DNA of 64,000 bases, taken from the NCBI GenBank assembly GCA_019113825.1, contig DXGR01000111.1, positions 1 to 64,000 on the forward strand. Reading direction: 5' to 3'. The notes beneath the pieces were generated by a model. It was given only the letters and a program-made list of their open reading frames with translations. It had not been told where the DNA came from and did not search any database. Made by a program: the position numbers and the translations under genes. The DNA comes from Candidatus Stackebrandtia excrementipullorum. Its GTDB lineage: Bacteria > Actinomycetota > Actinomycetes > Mycobacteriales > Micromonosporaceae. Below, in pieces: positions 43,737 to 52,098 of the stretch; position 1 is the stretch's first letter; each line of letters starts with the position of its first letter.

Positions 43737-43781
43737 GAGGATCGTTACCCTTCTGCGATCCTCGGGCTAGGATTGCCGGCG
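43737..43781 (+). promoter_or_regulatory. leaderless promoter flanked by an inverted repeat
   Basis: GAGGATCG (43737-43744) and CGATCCTC (43756-43763) form a perfect 8-bp dyad with an 11-nt spacer. The spacer holds a possible -35 (TTACCC at 43745-43750). A -10 TAGGAT (43768-43773) follows at 17 nt, and the GTG is 7 nt further. The dyad around the -35 looks like an operator. Confidence 0.55.
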
Positions 43782-44413
43782 TGGCGCGACAAATGGCTAG
43801 TTTGACGCTCGACACGCTTCAGGATTTGCCGCAGCAATGCCGAAAGTGCGTGTTTTGGGAGCTGTCACCGGAATGCAGAACAAACAGGACCATGTCGGAT
43901 CCGTTGCTGGACAAAGAGGCGTGGCTATCGGGAACGTTGCTTGACTGGGGAGGCTGCGGCCGCATTGTCTATGTGGACAAAATGCCGGCCGGGTATGTCA
44001 CCTACGCCTCAAGCCGATATGTCCCGCGAGCCGCTCAATTCCCCACCGGGCCCCCGTCACCGGATGCAGCCCTCCTCATGACCGTTCACGTTGCACCGCC
44101 CTATACCGGCACCGGTCTGGGCCGGTTGTTGCTGCGGGCGGCCGCCGAAGATCTGGCTCGTCGAGGGATCAAGGCGTTGGAGGTTTTCGGAGACAACCGT
44201 GACGAAGAGGGTGCCTGCGTGGCCCCGGCCGGTTTCTTCCGATCCGTCGGTTTCAAAACCGTTGCCCACGATCGGTTCTACCCACGACTGCGTCTCGACC
44301 TTCGTACGCAACCGGAGTGGGGGGAGGCCGCGGGGTCCCTGGAAGTCGAAGTGGAGCGGTGGCTCGCCTCGATCACACCGATCGACATCCGCCGCACCGT
44401 GACGATCCGTTGA
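43781..44413 (+). CDS. GNAT-family N-acetyltransferase
   Basis: This is a 210-aa protein. An N-terminal region of about 45 aa has three cysteines (CRKCVFWEL, ECRTN). The GNAT fold follows, with the acetyl-CoA motif VHVAPPYTGTGLGRLLLRAA and the GFFRSVGFKTVAHDRFYPR segment. This Cys-containing type is conserved near trxA/trxB in actinobacteria. It starts at GTG 43781 if the transcript is leaderless, or at ATG 43793. Substrate unknown. It converges with trxA. Confidence 0.85.
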   Translation: MARQMASLTLDTLQDLPQQCRKCVFWELSPECRTNRTMSDPLLDKEAWLSGTLLDWGGCGRIVYVDKMPAGYVTYASSRYVPRAAQFPTGPPSPDAALLMTVHVAPPYTGTGLGRLLLRAAAEDLARRGIKALEVFGDNRDEEGACVAPAGFFRSVGFKTVAHDRFYPRLRLDLRTQPEWGEAAGSLEVEVERWLASITPIDIRRTVTIR

Positions 44414-44420
44414 TCGTTGA

Positions 44421-44472
44421 CCGTGACAACGGCCGCGCACCCTCGAGTGGGATGCGCGGCCGTCACGGTTTT
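44421..44472. terminator. bidirectional terminator between GNAT and trxA
   Basis: Arms CCGTGA...CGGCCGCGCA and TGCGCGGCCG TCACGG pair with a small 3-nt bulge, followed by TTTTG on the plus strand. It lies between the convergent GNAT and trxA genes. Confidence 0.75.
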
Positions 44473-44475
44473 GTC

Positions 44476-44799
44476 TCAGGCGGCGGTTTCGATGAGCTTT
44501 CGGATGTCGCCCTTGGGCTTCGCGCCGATGATGCTGCCGACGGGTTCACCGTTCTTGAACAGCATCAGTGTGGGAACGCTCATGACCTGGTAATTGCGGG
44601 TCGTCTCGGGATTGGCATCCGTGTCGACCTTGACCACCGACACCTTGTCGCCCATTTCGGCGGCCAGCTCTTCGAGAATCGGCGAGACCTTGCGGCACGG
44701 TCCGCACCATTCGGCCCAAAAGTCGACAAGCACCGCGCCCTCGGCTTTCAGCACCTCCTGGTCGAACGTCTTATCGGTGACCGGCTTGGTAGCTCCCAT
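44476..44799 (-). CDS. trxA: thioredoxin
   Basis: This 107-aa thioredoxin has the active site WCGPC near residues 31-35, the catalytic partner Asp in LVDFWAEW, the cis-Pro in MSVPTLMLF and a GAKPKGDI helix start. It reduces protein disulfides using TrxB, encoded 35 nt upstream in the same operon. Confidence 0.97.
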   Translation of the reverse strand: MGATKPVTDKTFDQEVLKAEGAVLVDFWAEWCGPCRKVSPILEELAAEMGDKVSVVKVDTDANPETTRNYQVMSVPTLMLFKNGEPVGSIIGAKPKGDIRKLIETAA

Positions 44800-44834
44800 G
44801 GTTAAGTCCTTGTGCTAGTTGTTTGCTTGCGCGT

Positions 44835-45764
44835 TCAGTTCTCGATGGCGGCGACGTAACGTTCGGCGTCGAGTGCCGCGGCACAACCGGTGCCGGCCGC
44901 GGTGACGGCCTGCTGGTAGGTGTGGTCGACCAGGTCGCCGGCGGCAAAGACCCCAGGCAGGCTCGTGCGCGTGCTGGGGGCGTCGACGAGGACGTAACCC
45001 TCGTCGTCGGTGTCGATCTGCTGATTGAACAGCTGGCTGCGGGGGTCGTGGCCGATGGCGACGAACACACCGGTCACATCCATATCATCGGATTCACCGG
45101 TGACGGTGTCTCGCACTCGAAGACCGGACACCTTTCCGTCACCGACGATCTCGTCGACGACGGTGTTCCACCGCACCTTGATCTTGGGGTTGGCCAAGGC
45201 GCGATCGGCCATGATCTTGCTTGCCCTGAACTCGTCACGACGGTGAATGATCGTCACCGAATCGGCGAACTTCGTCAAAAACGTCGCCTCCTCCATCGCG
45301 GAGTCGCCACCGCCGACAACGGCGATGTGCTGCTCCTTGAAGAAGAAGCCGTCACATGTGGCGCAGGCCGAAACCCCGTGTCCGAGCAGTTCCTGCTCGC
45401 CGGGCACCGACAGCGGACGCCATGCCGAGCCGGTCGCGAGAATAACGGCGTGCGCCTTGAACACCTGGTCACCGACCCACACGGTCTTGACGTCGCCGCT
45501 CAACTCGACCTTGGTCACGTCGTCGGTGAGCAGTTCGGCACCAAACCGTTCGGACTGCTTACGCATGTTGTCCATCAGGTCGGGGCCCATGATGCCGTCG
45601 GCGAAACCGGGGAAATTTTCGACGTCGGTCGTGGTCATCAATGCTCCACCGGATTCGGCGCCCTCAATGACCAGCGGTTTCAAGTCGGCGCGTGCGGTGT
45701 ACAGCGCCGCCGTATAACCGGCGGGGCCGGACCCGATGATGATGACGTTGCGGATGTCGCTCAC
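44835..45764 (-). CDS. trxB: thioredoxin reductase
   Basis: This 309-aa flavoenzyme transfers electrons from NADPH to thioredoxin. The FAD motif is [12 protein letters not shown], the redox pair CATC is in [11 protein letters not shown], and the NADPH motif is [12 protein letters not shown]. The C-terminal [10 protein letters not shown] is the FAD-binding signature. It has AAGGTGAG before the ATG. A SigR-like promoter candidate lies about 75-100 nt upstream, fitting disulfide-stress control as in Streptomyces. Confidence 0.97.
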   Translation of the reverse strand: MSDIRNVIIIGSGPAGYTAALYTARADLKPLVIEGAESGGALMTTTDVENFPGFADGIMGPDLMDNMRKQSERFGAELLTDDVTKVELSGDVKTVWVGDQVFKAHAVILATGSAWRPLSVPGEQELLGHGVSACATCDGFFFKEQHIAVVGGGDSAMEEATFLTKFADSVTIIHRRDEFRASKIMADRALANPKIKVRWNTVVDEIVGDGKVSGLRVRDTVTGESDDMDVTGVFVAIGHDPRSQLFNQQIDTDDEGYVLVDAPSTRTSLPGVFAAGDLVDHTYQQAVTAAGTGCAAALDAERYVAAIEN

Positions 45765-45839
45765 CTTTTACATGCTCCTTGCGCTGACTGGTCTCTGTGC
45801 GCCTGAACCGGCATTGAAATTGCGGCCAACGCCTTCGTC

Positions 45840-45867
45840 AACGCCATGGTACGGAAGCGGCATTCCC
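45840..45867 (-). promoter_or_regulatory. SigR-type promoter candidate for trxB-trxA
   Basis: On the minus strand GGGAAT (45867-45862) and GTT (45842-45840) are separated by 19 nt. The SigR consensus is GGGAAT and GTT with about 18 nt, and trxB is a SigR target in Streptomyces. Spacing is one base long. Confidence 0.45.
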
Positions 45868-45924
45868 GACTGAGTCACACGCCACCGTCGTTGTGAGGCG
45901 CGCCGACCGCCGACCGAAAAGCGG

Positions 45925-46665
45925 TCAGTCTCCGTACGGAGCCGCGTGGTAGGCGTCATAGCCGACGTCGGCGCAGGCGGGACGCTGCGCCACGATCGTG
46001 CCGTTGCCGTCCTCGTCCACGACCACGACCACCACGGTCGGGTCTCCCTCAAAAGTTCCGAAGTCGACAGAGGTCACTGTGCCGCCGACCCGACCGGCGG
46101 CTCCGGCGACACAGACGTCGAGTTTGGCCGGATCCGAAGCCATGGGAACCAGCGCCGGATGCAGGTTCGTCACCGTTCCCGCGTCCGCGGCCAACGCATA
46201 GTCCAAACCGTCGGCCACATAGTCGTGTCCCGAATAGGTAACCCGGTACGACGCGTCGTTTGTTCCGAAGTCGTTCCCGTCCAGGTCCTCGGTCTCCATC
46301 TTGTCCTCGGTGCTGCCGAACTCGCTCTGCCCTTGGTCACCGTCCGACGCACCGGCGTCGGCGGTCGTCGGGGCATCCAACATGGTCGGGGACATCGCGA
46401 AAAAGACGACCCCGGCGAATACGGCGGCCACACCCGTCGTCGCCGCAGCCAGTATCCAGCCACGTCGCCACCACGGCTGTCGTGACGGGATCGGTGCCGG
46501 TGTGGGCGGCGGCTCGAGATCGGGTAGTTCGTCCAACACCCGGTCGAGTCGCGTGGCCACGTCGACGGGCAGTGTCGCGTACTGCGAAGACGCTTGGGTC
46601 AGCCGAGCCGACACCGTCGAGTCCTCACCGGGTGGCACGGCCCGGTTCGGCGGTACCGCGGTCAC
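45925..46665 (-). CDS. single-pass membrane protein, anti-SigM candidate
   Basis: This is a 246-aa protein. The N-terminal cytoplasmic region is about 70 aa, the helix about 72-92 (GWILAAATTGVAAVFAGVVFF). An acidic linker follows, then an extracytoplasmic domain with two Cys. Its GTG overlaps the sigM stop by 4 nt (GTGA). By position it equals the anti-sigma gene next to sigM and trxB in mycobacteria (Rv3912-like). No ZAS zinc motif is visible, so the anti-sigma role rests mainly on context. Confidence 0.8.
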   Translation of the reverse strand: MTAVPPNRAVPPGEDSTVSARLTQASSQYATLPVDVATRLDRVLDELPDLEPPPTPAPIPSRQPWWRRGWILAAATTGVAAVFAGVVFFAMSPTMLDAPTTADAGASDGDQGQSEFGSTEDKMETEDLDGNDFGTNDASYRVTYSGHDYVADGLDYALAADAGTVTNLHPALVPMASDPAKLDVCVAGAAGRVGGTVTSVDFGTFEGDPTVVVVVVDEDGNGTIVAQRPACADVGYDAYHAAPYGD

Positions 46666-47276
46666 GATGTCCCCCCTTTCGGCGTGTGGTGCGTGTCGGG
46701 TCCTATGGATCGGACGTCGCCGGGCCCCGGCCGGTTCCCGTCGTCGGCGAGCAGCGTCGCCAACTGTGAGCGAGCTCTCGACGCCCGGCTTTTCACCGTG
46801 CCCGGCGGTACCTCCAGGATGGCGGCGACATCGGCGACCGGATAGCCCAGCATGTCGATGTAGACCACGACCGCGCGATGTTCGAAACTGAGTTGTGCCA
46901 GCGCTTCACGCACCGCCAACACCGCGGCGTGAGCCCCCGGATGGTCACGAGTGGCCTCTTCGGGAAGCCGATCGGACATCGGTACCGCGGGTCTGGCCTG
47001 CCGACGTCGAACACGATCCAGACATGCGTTGACGACGATGCGGTGCAACCACGTCGTGACGGCCGAATCGCCGCGAAACCTCGCCGCCGACCGGTAGGCG
47101 TTGATCATGGCGTCCTGCAACGCATCGGCGGCCTCCTCAGGGTCGGAGAGCGTGCGCAACGCCACCGCCCACAGCCGTTCACGGTGCCGCCGAAAAAGCT
47201 CGCCGAAGGCCTCCTTGTCGCCGCCCGTCGCATGACGGCGAAGCAGGTCCTTGTCAGCTGTTTCGGACAGACTCAT
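46662..47276 (-). CDS. sigM: ECF sigma factor SigM-like
   Basis: This 204-aa sigma factor has region 2 at about residues 10-85 (AFGELFRRHRERLW, EEAADALQDAMI, WLHRIVVNACLDRVRR). Region 4 spans about 120-170 (LSFEHRAVVVYIDMLGYPVADVAAIL, then PPGTVKSRASRARSQL). It is conserved with the downstream membrane protein and trxBA, and with the upstream pseudokinase and murJ. The start is ATG 47276, 12 nt after the pseudokinase stop. In Streptomyces and mycobacteria SigM acts in envelope or developmental regulation. Confidence 0.92.
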   Translation of the reverse strand: MSLSETADKDLLRRHATGGDKEAFGELFRRHRERLWAVALRTLSDPEEAADALQDAMINAYRSAARFRGDSAVTTWLHRIVVNACLDRVRRRQARPAVPMSDRLPEEATRDHPGAHAAVLAVREALAQLSFEHRAVVVYIDMLGYPVADVAAILEVPPGTVKSRASRARSQLATLLADDGNRPGPGDVRSIGPDTHHTPKGGTS

Positions 47277-47287
47277 GGGGCACCGCG

Positions 47288-48754
47288 TTAACGCGCGAAC
47301 ACTTCGAGCTCGGAAACGGCCCACTGGTATTGCGCGGCGCCGAGCTCGGCGGGTACCGAACACCAGATCAGCAGATAGCGGGTCGGTGGAGCGTCCGTGA
47401 TCGGCAGGAATGTGAGTGACGTGGAATCGGCCACCTGATCCTCGGAGATGACCGTCAGCTCGGGGGTGGTGCCCGCCATCGACGGGTCGCCCACGTAAAC
47501 CCCGACCGTGCTTCCGGGAACCAGCATGCGCAGGTTGACCGTGGCGACGTCACGAACCTCGCCGAGGTCTACCAACAGCCCCATGCCCTCCTTGAAACCG
47601 CCCCAGTTTTGTTGCTGGTAGACACTGGTGGCCCAGTCGGTGTCGCCGTCGCCGTCGACGACGTGGCCGGGGTTGTTTTTGGCGCTCTGGTCGCCGTTGT
47701 CCGGGTCGATGACACTGATCGCGTCGGGGCTCAAGTCCAGTTTGACCGGTTCCTGTGGCGTCGAGTCGTCGCCGTCGTCGCCTTCCTCGTCCTGGACGGT
47801 CTCGGTGGGATCGGCGGCGGAGTCACCACTGGAGGGCTCACCGGGGATCAGGATGATGGCGGCGAGCAGTCCCAACAGGGCCAACCCCACCAGCGCTCCG
47901 GTACCGATCGCCAAGCGCCTGCCGACGGCCTTGGCCGGCAACGAGGGTTCGGCGTCGGCGGAGTCGGGGGCCACCAGTGCCAAGGCACTGGACTCTTCAC
48001 GCATCTGGGCCTGTCGACCGAGCTCGTCGGTCAATTCGGCGGCCGTCGGGGGAGCCGTCTGAGCAGACAGCAGGTCTCGGACCAGGATGTCGAGACGTTC
48101 GGGGATGTCATCCCGCAGTTGGGAGACCGCGACGGGGTCGCCGTCGGCGTCCACCGGCGCGTCGGGGAGCGAAGCCGGGCCCGGGACCGTACGCGGCCAG
48201 CCACCGGTCAGAGCGCAGTACAACGTGGCGCCCAGGGCACGTACATCACCGACCTGTGTCGCGGTCGCGTCCGCCCGAGGGTCGGCCAGTACCGCACGAT
48301 CGTCCGACGACAGGAGGACCGTTCCGGGGTGGATGTTGCCGTGAGCGACACCGGTGGCGTGAACGGCGGCTACAGCAGCCGAGACACATTGCAGGATTTC
48401 GACGACGTGGTCGACGGCCAACGGAGTGGCGCCGATCGTGTCGCGCAGGGACTGTCCATCAACCCATTCGCGTACCACATAAGCGCAATCACCCTGGTCG
48501 ACGGCATCGTAAACGCCGACGATGTTGGGATGGTTGACGCGGCTTGCCGCCACTGCCGCGGCGAGCATCTCCTCGGCCTCCGGGCCTCCCGGGATACGCA
48601 GCACCACCGTTACCGGACGATTCAGTAGTACGTCCATGCCACGCCACACCTGGCGACCCGATGAGTCGTCGTTGATGTGTGCGGCGAGGCTGTAACGGTC
48701 GGCAAGCAGGTCTCCTATCGAAGGAGTAGCCACCCCTGCCACGCTTTCCTCCAT
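47288..48754 (-). CDS. MurJ-associated membrane pseudokinase
   Basis: This is a 488-aa protein with a cytoplasmic protein-kinase-like domain at about 15-235. The catalytic loop reads AHGNIHPGTV instead of HRDLKPxN, and DFG is replaced by LADPRAD, so phosphotransfer is unlikely. A transmembrane helix lies at about 260-282. An acidic linker and a C-terminal beta-sandwich domain follow, resembling carbohydrate-binding discoidin-like domains (WATSVYQQQNWGG, VGVYVGD). In mycobacteria the equivalent is fused to MurJ (Rv3910). A GTG at 48826 with TACTCT upstream is an alternative leaderless start. Confidence 0.87.
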   Translation of the reverse strand: MEESVAGVATPSIGDLLADRYSLAAHINDDSSGRQVWRGMDVLLNRPVTVVLRIPGGPEAEEMLAAAVAASRVNHPNIVGVYDAVDQGDCAYVVREWVDGQSLRDTIGATPLAVDHVVEILQCVSAAVAAVHATGVAHGNIHPGTVLLSSDDRAVLADPRADATATQVGDVRALGATLYCALTGGWPRTVPGPASLPDAPVDADGDPVAVSQLRDDIPERLDILVRDLLSAQTAPPTAAELTDELGRQAQMREESSALALVAPDSADAEPSLPAKAVGRRLAIGTGALVGLALLGLLAAIILIPGEPSSGDSAADPTETVQDEEGDDGDDSTPQEPVKLDLSPDAISVIDPDNGDQSAKNNPGHVVDGDGDTDWATSVYQQQNWGGFKEGMGLLVDLGEVRDVATVNLRMLVPGSTVGVYVGDPSMAGTTPELTVISEDQVADSTSLTFLPITDAPPTRYLLIWCSVPAELGAAQYQWAVSELEVFAR

Positions 48755-48838
48755 CCGGTTGCGGCCCTGGCATCGCGCCGGGCTTGCAGTTTGGCCGGTG
48801 TCGGTCGAAATCGACGCTTGAGACACGCAGCTTTAGAG

Positions 48839-48864
48839 TAGTCGGATCGAAGCCGATCCGACTA
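48839..48864. repeat. inverted repeat between murJ and the pseudokinase
   Basis: A perfect 11-bp dyad, TAGTCGGATCG with its complement, has a 4-nt loop. It lies between the murJ stop and the pseudokinase start. It could end the murJ message or serve as an operator; the minus-strand TACTCT hexamer starts inside its left arm. Confidence 0.55.
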
Positions 48865-48981
48865 GGGCCTGCCGGGTAAAACCGGACATACCTGGTCCAC
48901 TCGACTTTCCTGTCAAGACTTGACGAACAACGACATCGAGTTCCCGGGGAACACGTCCCCGTGGCTGTCCGGCAGTACCGA

Positions 48982-50628
48982 TTATGACTTACCCAACTTG
49001 GCCTTGATCATCGATGTCAGGTCATGTATTTCGGGGATGCGAAGCAGGTACGCGGCCACACCGTAGACGGCCAGGATCAACACACCGAGCCCCGCCAGTA
49101 TCCCGACCAACGTGATCTTCCCGGCGTCGGCGTCGGGAAGCACGCTCAAAGCGGCCCAACCGACCACGCCGGCGATCACACCGGCGACCAGCTGGCGCGC
49201 CCAGGTGGAGCCGACCTGACGCATCCCGAGTAGGCCCACTCGACGACGCAGGTAGTAGGTCGACAGGACGACGGTCAGGACGAAGGACAACCCGAGGGCA
49301 CCCATCAGACCTGCGACAACCTGCTCCGCCGGGAACAACACGACCACGAGCAGGCATCCGATCACCCGCACCGCCACCACGGGAAGGTTGATCAACGCGA
49401 CCGTCTTCGTGTCCGTCATCGCGTAGAACGCGAAGGTCTGCAACTGGCTGATCGCGAAGGGAATCAACGTGACTCCCGCCACCGCGATGATCAGACCCGT
49501 TGCCGAGGCGGACGCGAAGTCGAAGTTCCCCCAGTCGAACAGCAACACGGCCAACGGCGTTCCCAAGACGACATAACACACCGTGATGGGCATCAACGCC
49601 AAAGTCGACAGACGGGTGCCCTGCGACAACCCGGCCGCCACATCACCGAACCGGCCCTCGGACGCCGCCTGCGACAGCCTGGGCATCAACGCCGTGATGA
49701 TCGATACCGCGATGATGCCGTGAGCCATCATCATGATCAGATACGCGTTGTTGTAATGGATCGGGCCGGGCGTCAACACACCCGGTTCACCGTTGGCGGC
49801 CGCGTAGTTCGCCAACCGGATAAGCACGACCATCGCGACCTGGTTCATCGCGACGTACAACAGGATCCAGGCCCCGAGCCGCCCGATCTCTCCAAGCCCC
49901 AGCGCCCGGAAGTCCCAGCGCCACTTCCAACGGAACCCGACCTTGCGCAGCGCAGGCCACAGTGCCAACGACTGCGTCACGATGCCGGCCAGGGTTCCCA
50001 ACCCCAAAACCAGGACCATCGCGTTGGAGACGTTGCCCGAGATGATCGCTTCCCGCTCCGCATCGTTGCCGGTCGACGTGTACAGAACGAAGAACACGGC
50101 GCCGACGACGATGATGACGATGTTGTTGAGGATCGGCGCCCACATCGGCATGGCGAAATGATCACGCGTGTTCAACACGGCCTGAAGCAGCGCGCACAAC
50201 CCGTAAAAGAAAATGGCCGGCAGCATGAAGTAACTCAGCTGGGTCACCAGTTCGTGATTGTCTTCGGTTGCCAGCCGGGTCAACAGTGGTGCCGCGGCCA
50301 CGATCAACGCGGTCGCGATCGCCAGGAACGTCACCGCCAACGACAGCAGTCGCTGTGTATAGGCCACGCCCTGATCGGCGTCGCGATTGCGAGCCTTCAC
50401 GATCAACGGCACGACGACGCTCGTGAGAATGCCGCCCATCAGCATCTCGTAGATCATTTGAGGGAAGTACTGCGCGGTGGTATAGCTGTTTCCCAGTACC
50501 AACCCGCCCAACGCGGCGCCCATCACCACATTGCGCAGGAAACCGGTAACCCTGGATACCAGGGAACCCGCCGCCATGACGACGCCGTGTCGCGCCAAGC
50601 TCGGGGTGGAAGCTTTAGTCTCGGTCAC
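48982..50628 (-). CDS. murJ: lipid II flippase MurJ
   Basis: This is a 548-aa protein of the MviN/MurJ family with about 14 transmembrane helices. The family N-terminus GSLVSRVTGFLRNVVMGAALG and the pore-region Arg motif are present. It moves lipid II across the membrane for peptidoglycan assembly. The GTG start has GGAAGG upstream. It is divergent from cca with only 30 bp between start codons. The pseudokinase gene behind it is its known functional partner in mycobacteria. Confidence 0.94.
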   Translation of the reverse strand: MTETKASTPSLARHGVVMAAGSLVSRVTGFLRNVVMGAALGGLVLGNSYTTAQYFPQMIYEMLMGGILTSVVVPLIVKARNRDADQGVAYTQRLLSLAVTFLAIATALIVAAAPLLTRLATEDNHELVTQLSYFMLPAIFFYGLCALLQAVLNTRDHFAMPMWAPILNNIVIIVVGAVFFVLYTSTGNDAEREAIISGNVSNAMVLVLGLGTLAGIVTQSLALWPALRKVGFRWKWRWDFRALGLGEIGRLGAWILLYVAMNQVAMVVLIRLANYAAANGEPGVLTPGPIHYNNAYLIMMMAHGIIAVSIITALMPRLSQAASEGRFGDVAAGLSQGTRLSTLALMPITVCYVVLGTPLAVLLFDWGNFDFASASATGLIIAVAGVTLIPFAISQLQTFAFYAMTDTKTVALINLPVVAVRVIGCLLVVVLFPAEQVVAGLMGALGLSFVLTVVLSTYYLRRRVGLLGMRQVGSTWARQLVAGVIAGVVGWAALSVLPDADAGKITLVGILAGLGVLILAVYGVAAYLLRIPEIHDLTSMIKAKLGKS

Positions 50629-50658
50629 GCAGAAGCCTTCCGATAAGCTTTTCGATCG

Positions 50659-52098
50659 ATGTCAGACCGTATCGGAACCGAAATTACTGTGCCTCGCGTG
50701 GCCACGGCTCTTGGCGAGGTCTTTGCCGACGCCGGGCACGAGTTGCACCTGGTGGGCGGCCCCGTCCGCGACGCCATCCTGCGTAGAGCCAGTGACGACC
50801 TCGACTTCGCCACGAGTGCGCGGCCCGAGGAGACGTTGGCAATCCTGAAACAACACGGGTCCACCACGTGGACCACCGGTCAGGCCTTCGGCACGATCGG
50901 TGCCGTGTTTCGGGGGAACCGCGTCGAAGTCACGACCTTCCGGGCCGACTCATACGACCGAGTCAGCCGTAACCCGACCGTCGCCTACGGCGACAATCTG
51001 GTGGACGACCTGCGTCGCCGCGATTTCACGATCAACGCGATGGCGGTGTCGCTACCGGGTAACGAGTTCAGTGACCCCTTCGACGGCATCGGAGACCTGG
51101 CGCGACGTGTCATCCGGACCCCGACGGCTCCGGAGGAATCGTTTGCGGACGATCCGCTGCGCATGATGCGTGCGGCCCGCTTCGCCGCGCAACTCGAGTT
51201 CGACGTGGACGCCGATGTACGGCAGGCCATGACAGACATGGCGACCGACCTCGACCGCATCACACCCGAACGCATCCGTGACGAGTTCGTCAAGCTCATG
51301 GGCGGTGTCGATCCGGTCATCGGTCTGCGAATGCTCGTGGACACCGGGCTGGCCGACCGGTTCATGCCCGAGTTGTCGGCTCTGCGCATGGCCATCGACG
51401 AACACGCGCAACACAAGGACGTGTACGAGCACACACTCACCGTGGTGCGAAACGCCGTCGAGCTGGAAGACGACGGGCCGGACACGACGCTGCGCATCGC
51501 GGCGTTGCTGCACGACATAGGAAAACCCGACACCAAGGGTGTGTCGCCGTCAGGGCGTGTCACGTTTCACCACCACGAGTTGGTCGGCGCCCGTATGGCT
51601 CGCAAACGCCTGCGCGCGTTGCGGTTTTCCAAGGACGAGACAGCCGAAATCTGTGAACTGATCGCACTTCACCTGCGTTTTTACGGCTACGGCCGTGGCG
51701 AGTGGACCGATTCGGCGGTGCGGCGTTATGTCACCGACGCGGGCCCGTATCTCCCCAGGCTGCACAAACTCGTGCGGTCGGACTGCACGACCCGAAACAA
51801 ACGCAAGGCGATGCGGTTGGCCGCCGACTACGACGCGTTGGAGGCAAGGATCGATCGCCTGGCCGCCGAGGAGGACCTCGCCAAGGTCCGTCCCGACCTC
51901 GACGGCAACGAGATCATGCGGTTGTTGAACCTGCCTCCGGGCCGGGAGGTCGGTCAGGCGTGGAAGCACCTGAAGGAGGTTCGGCTGGAGCGCGGACCGT
52001 TGACACGTGAGGCCGCGGAGACGGAACTGTTCGCGTGGGCGGCGGCCCAGGGGATCGAGGTCCCCGGCCAAGTCTCGGCCGACTCGTCGGATTCGTGA
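50659..52098 (+). CDS. cca: CCA tRNA nucleotidyltransferase
   Basis: This 479-aa class II nucleotidyltransferase has LVGGPVRDAIL, the metal-binding DLDFATSARP (DxD) and RRRDFTINAMA. Its ATP/CTP-selecting EDD-like region includes DDPLRMMRAARFAAQL. An HD domain follows (LLHDIGKPDTK, then HHHELVGARM). It adds or repairs the tRNA 3' CCA end. It is paired with murJ and sigM as in mycobacteria (Rv3907c), and its stop overlaps the next start (TGATG). Confidence 0.95.
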   Translation: MSDRIGTEITVPRVATALGEVFADAGHELHLVGGPVRDAILRRASDDLDFATSARPEETLAILKQHGSTTWTTGQAFGTIGAVFRGNRVEVTTFRADSYDRVSRNPTVAYGDNLVDDLRRRDFTINAMAVSLPGNEFSDPFDGIGDLARRVIRTPTAPEESFADDPLRMMRAARFAAQLEFDVDADVRQAMTDMATDLDRITPERIRDEFVKLMGGVDPVIGLRMLVDTGLADRFMPELSALRMAIDEHAQHKDVYEHTLTVVRNAVELEDDGPDTTLRIAALLHDIGKPDTKGVSPSGRVTFHHHELVGARMARKRLRALRFSKDETAEICELIALHLRFYGYGRGEWTDSAVRRYVTDAGPYLPRLHKLVRSDCTTRNKRKAMRLAADYDALEARIDRLAAEEDLAKVRPDLDGNEIMRLLNLPPGREVGQAWKHLKEVRLERGPLTREAAETELFAWAAAQGIEVPGQVSADSSDS

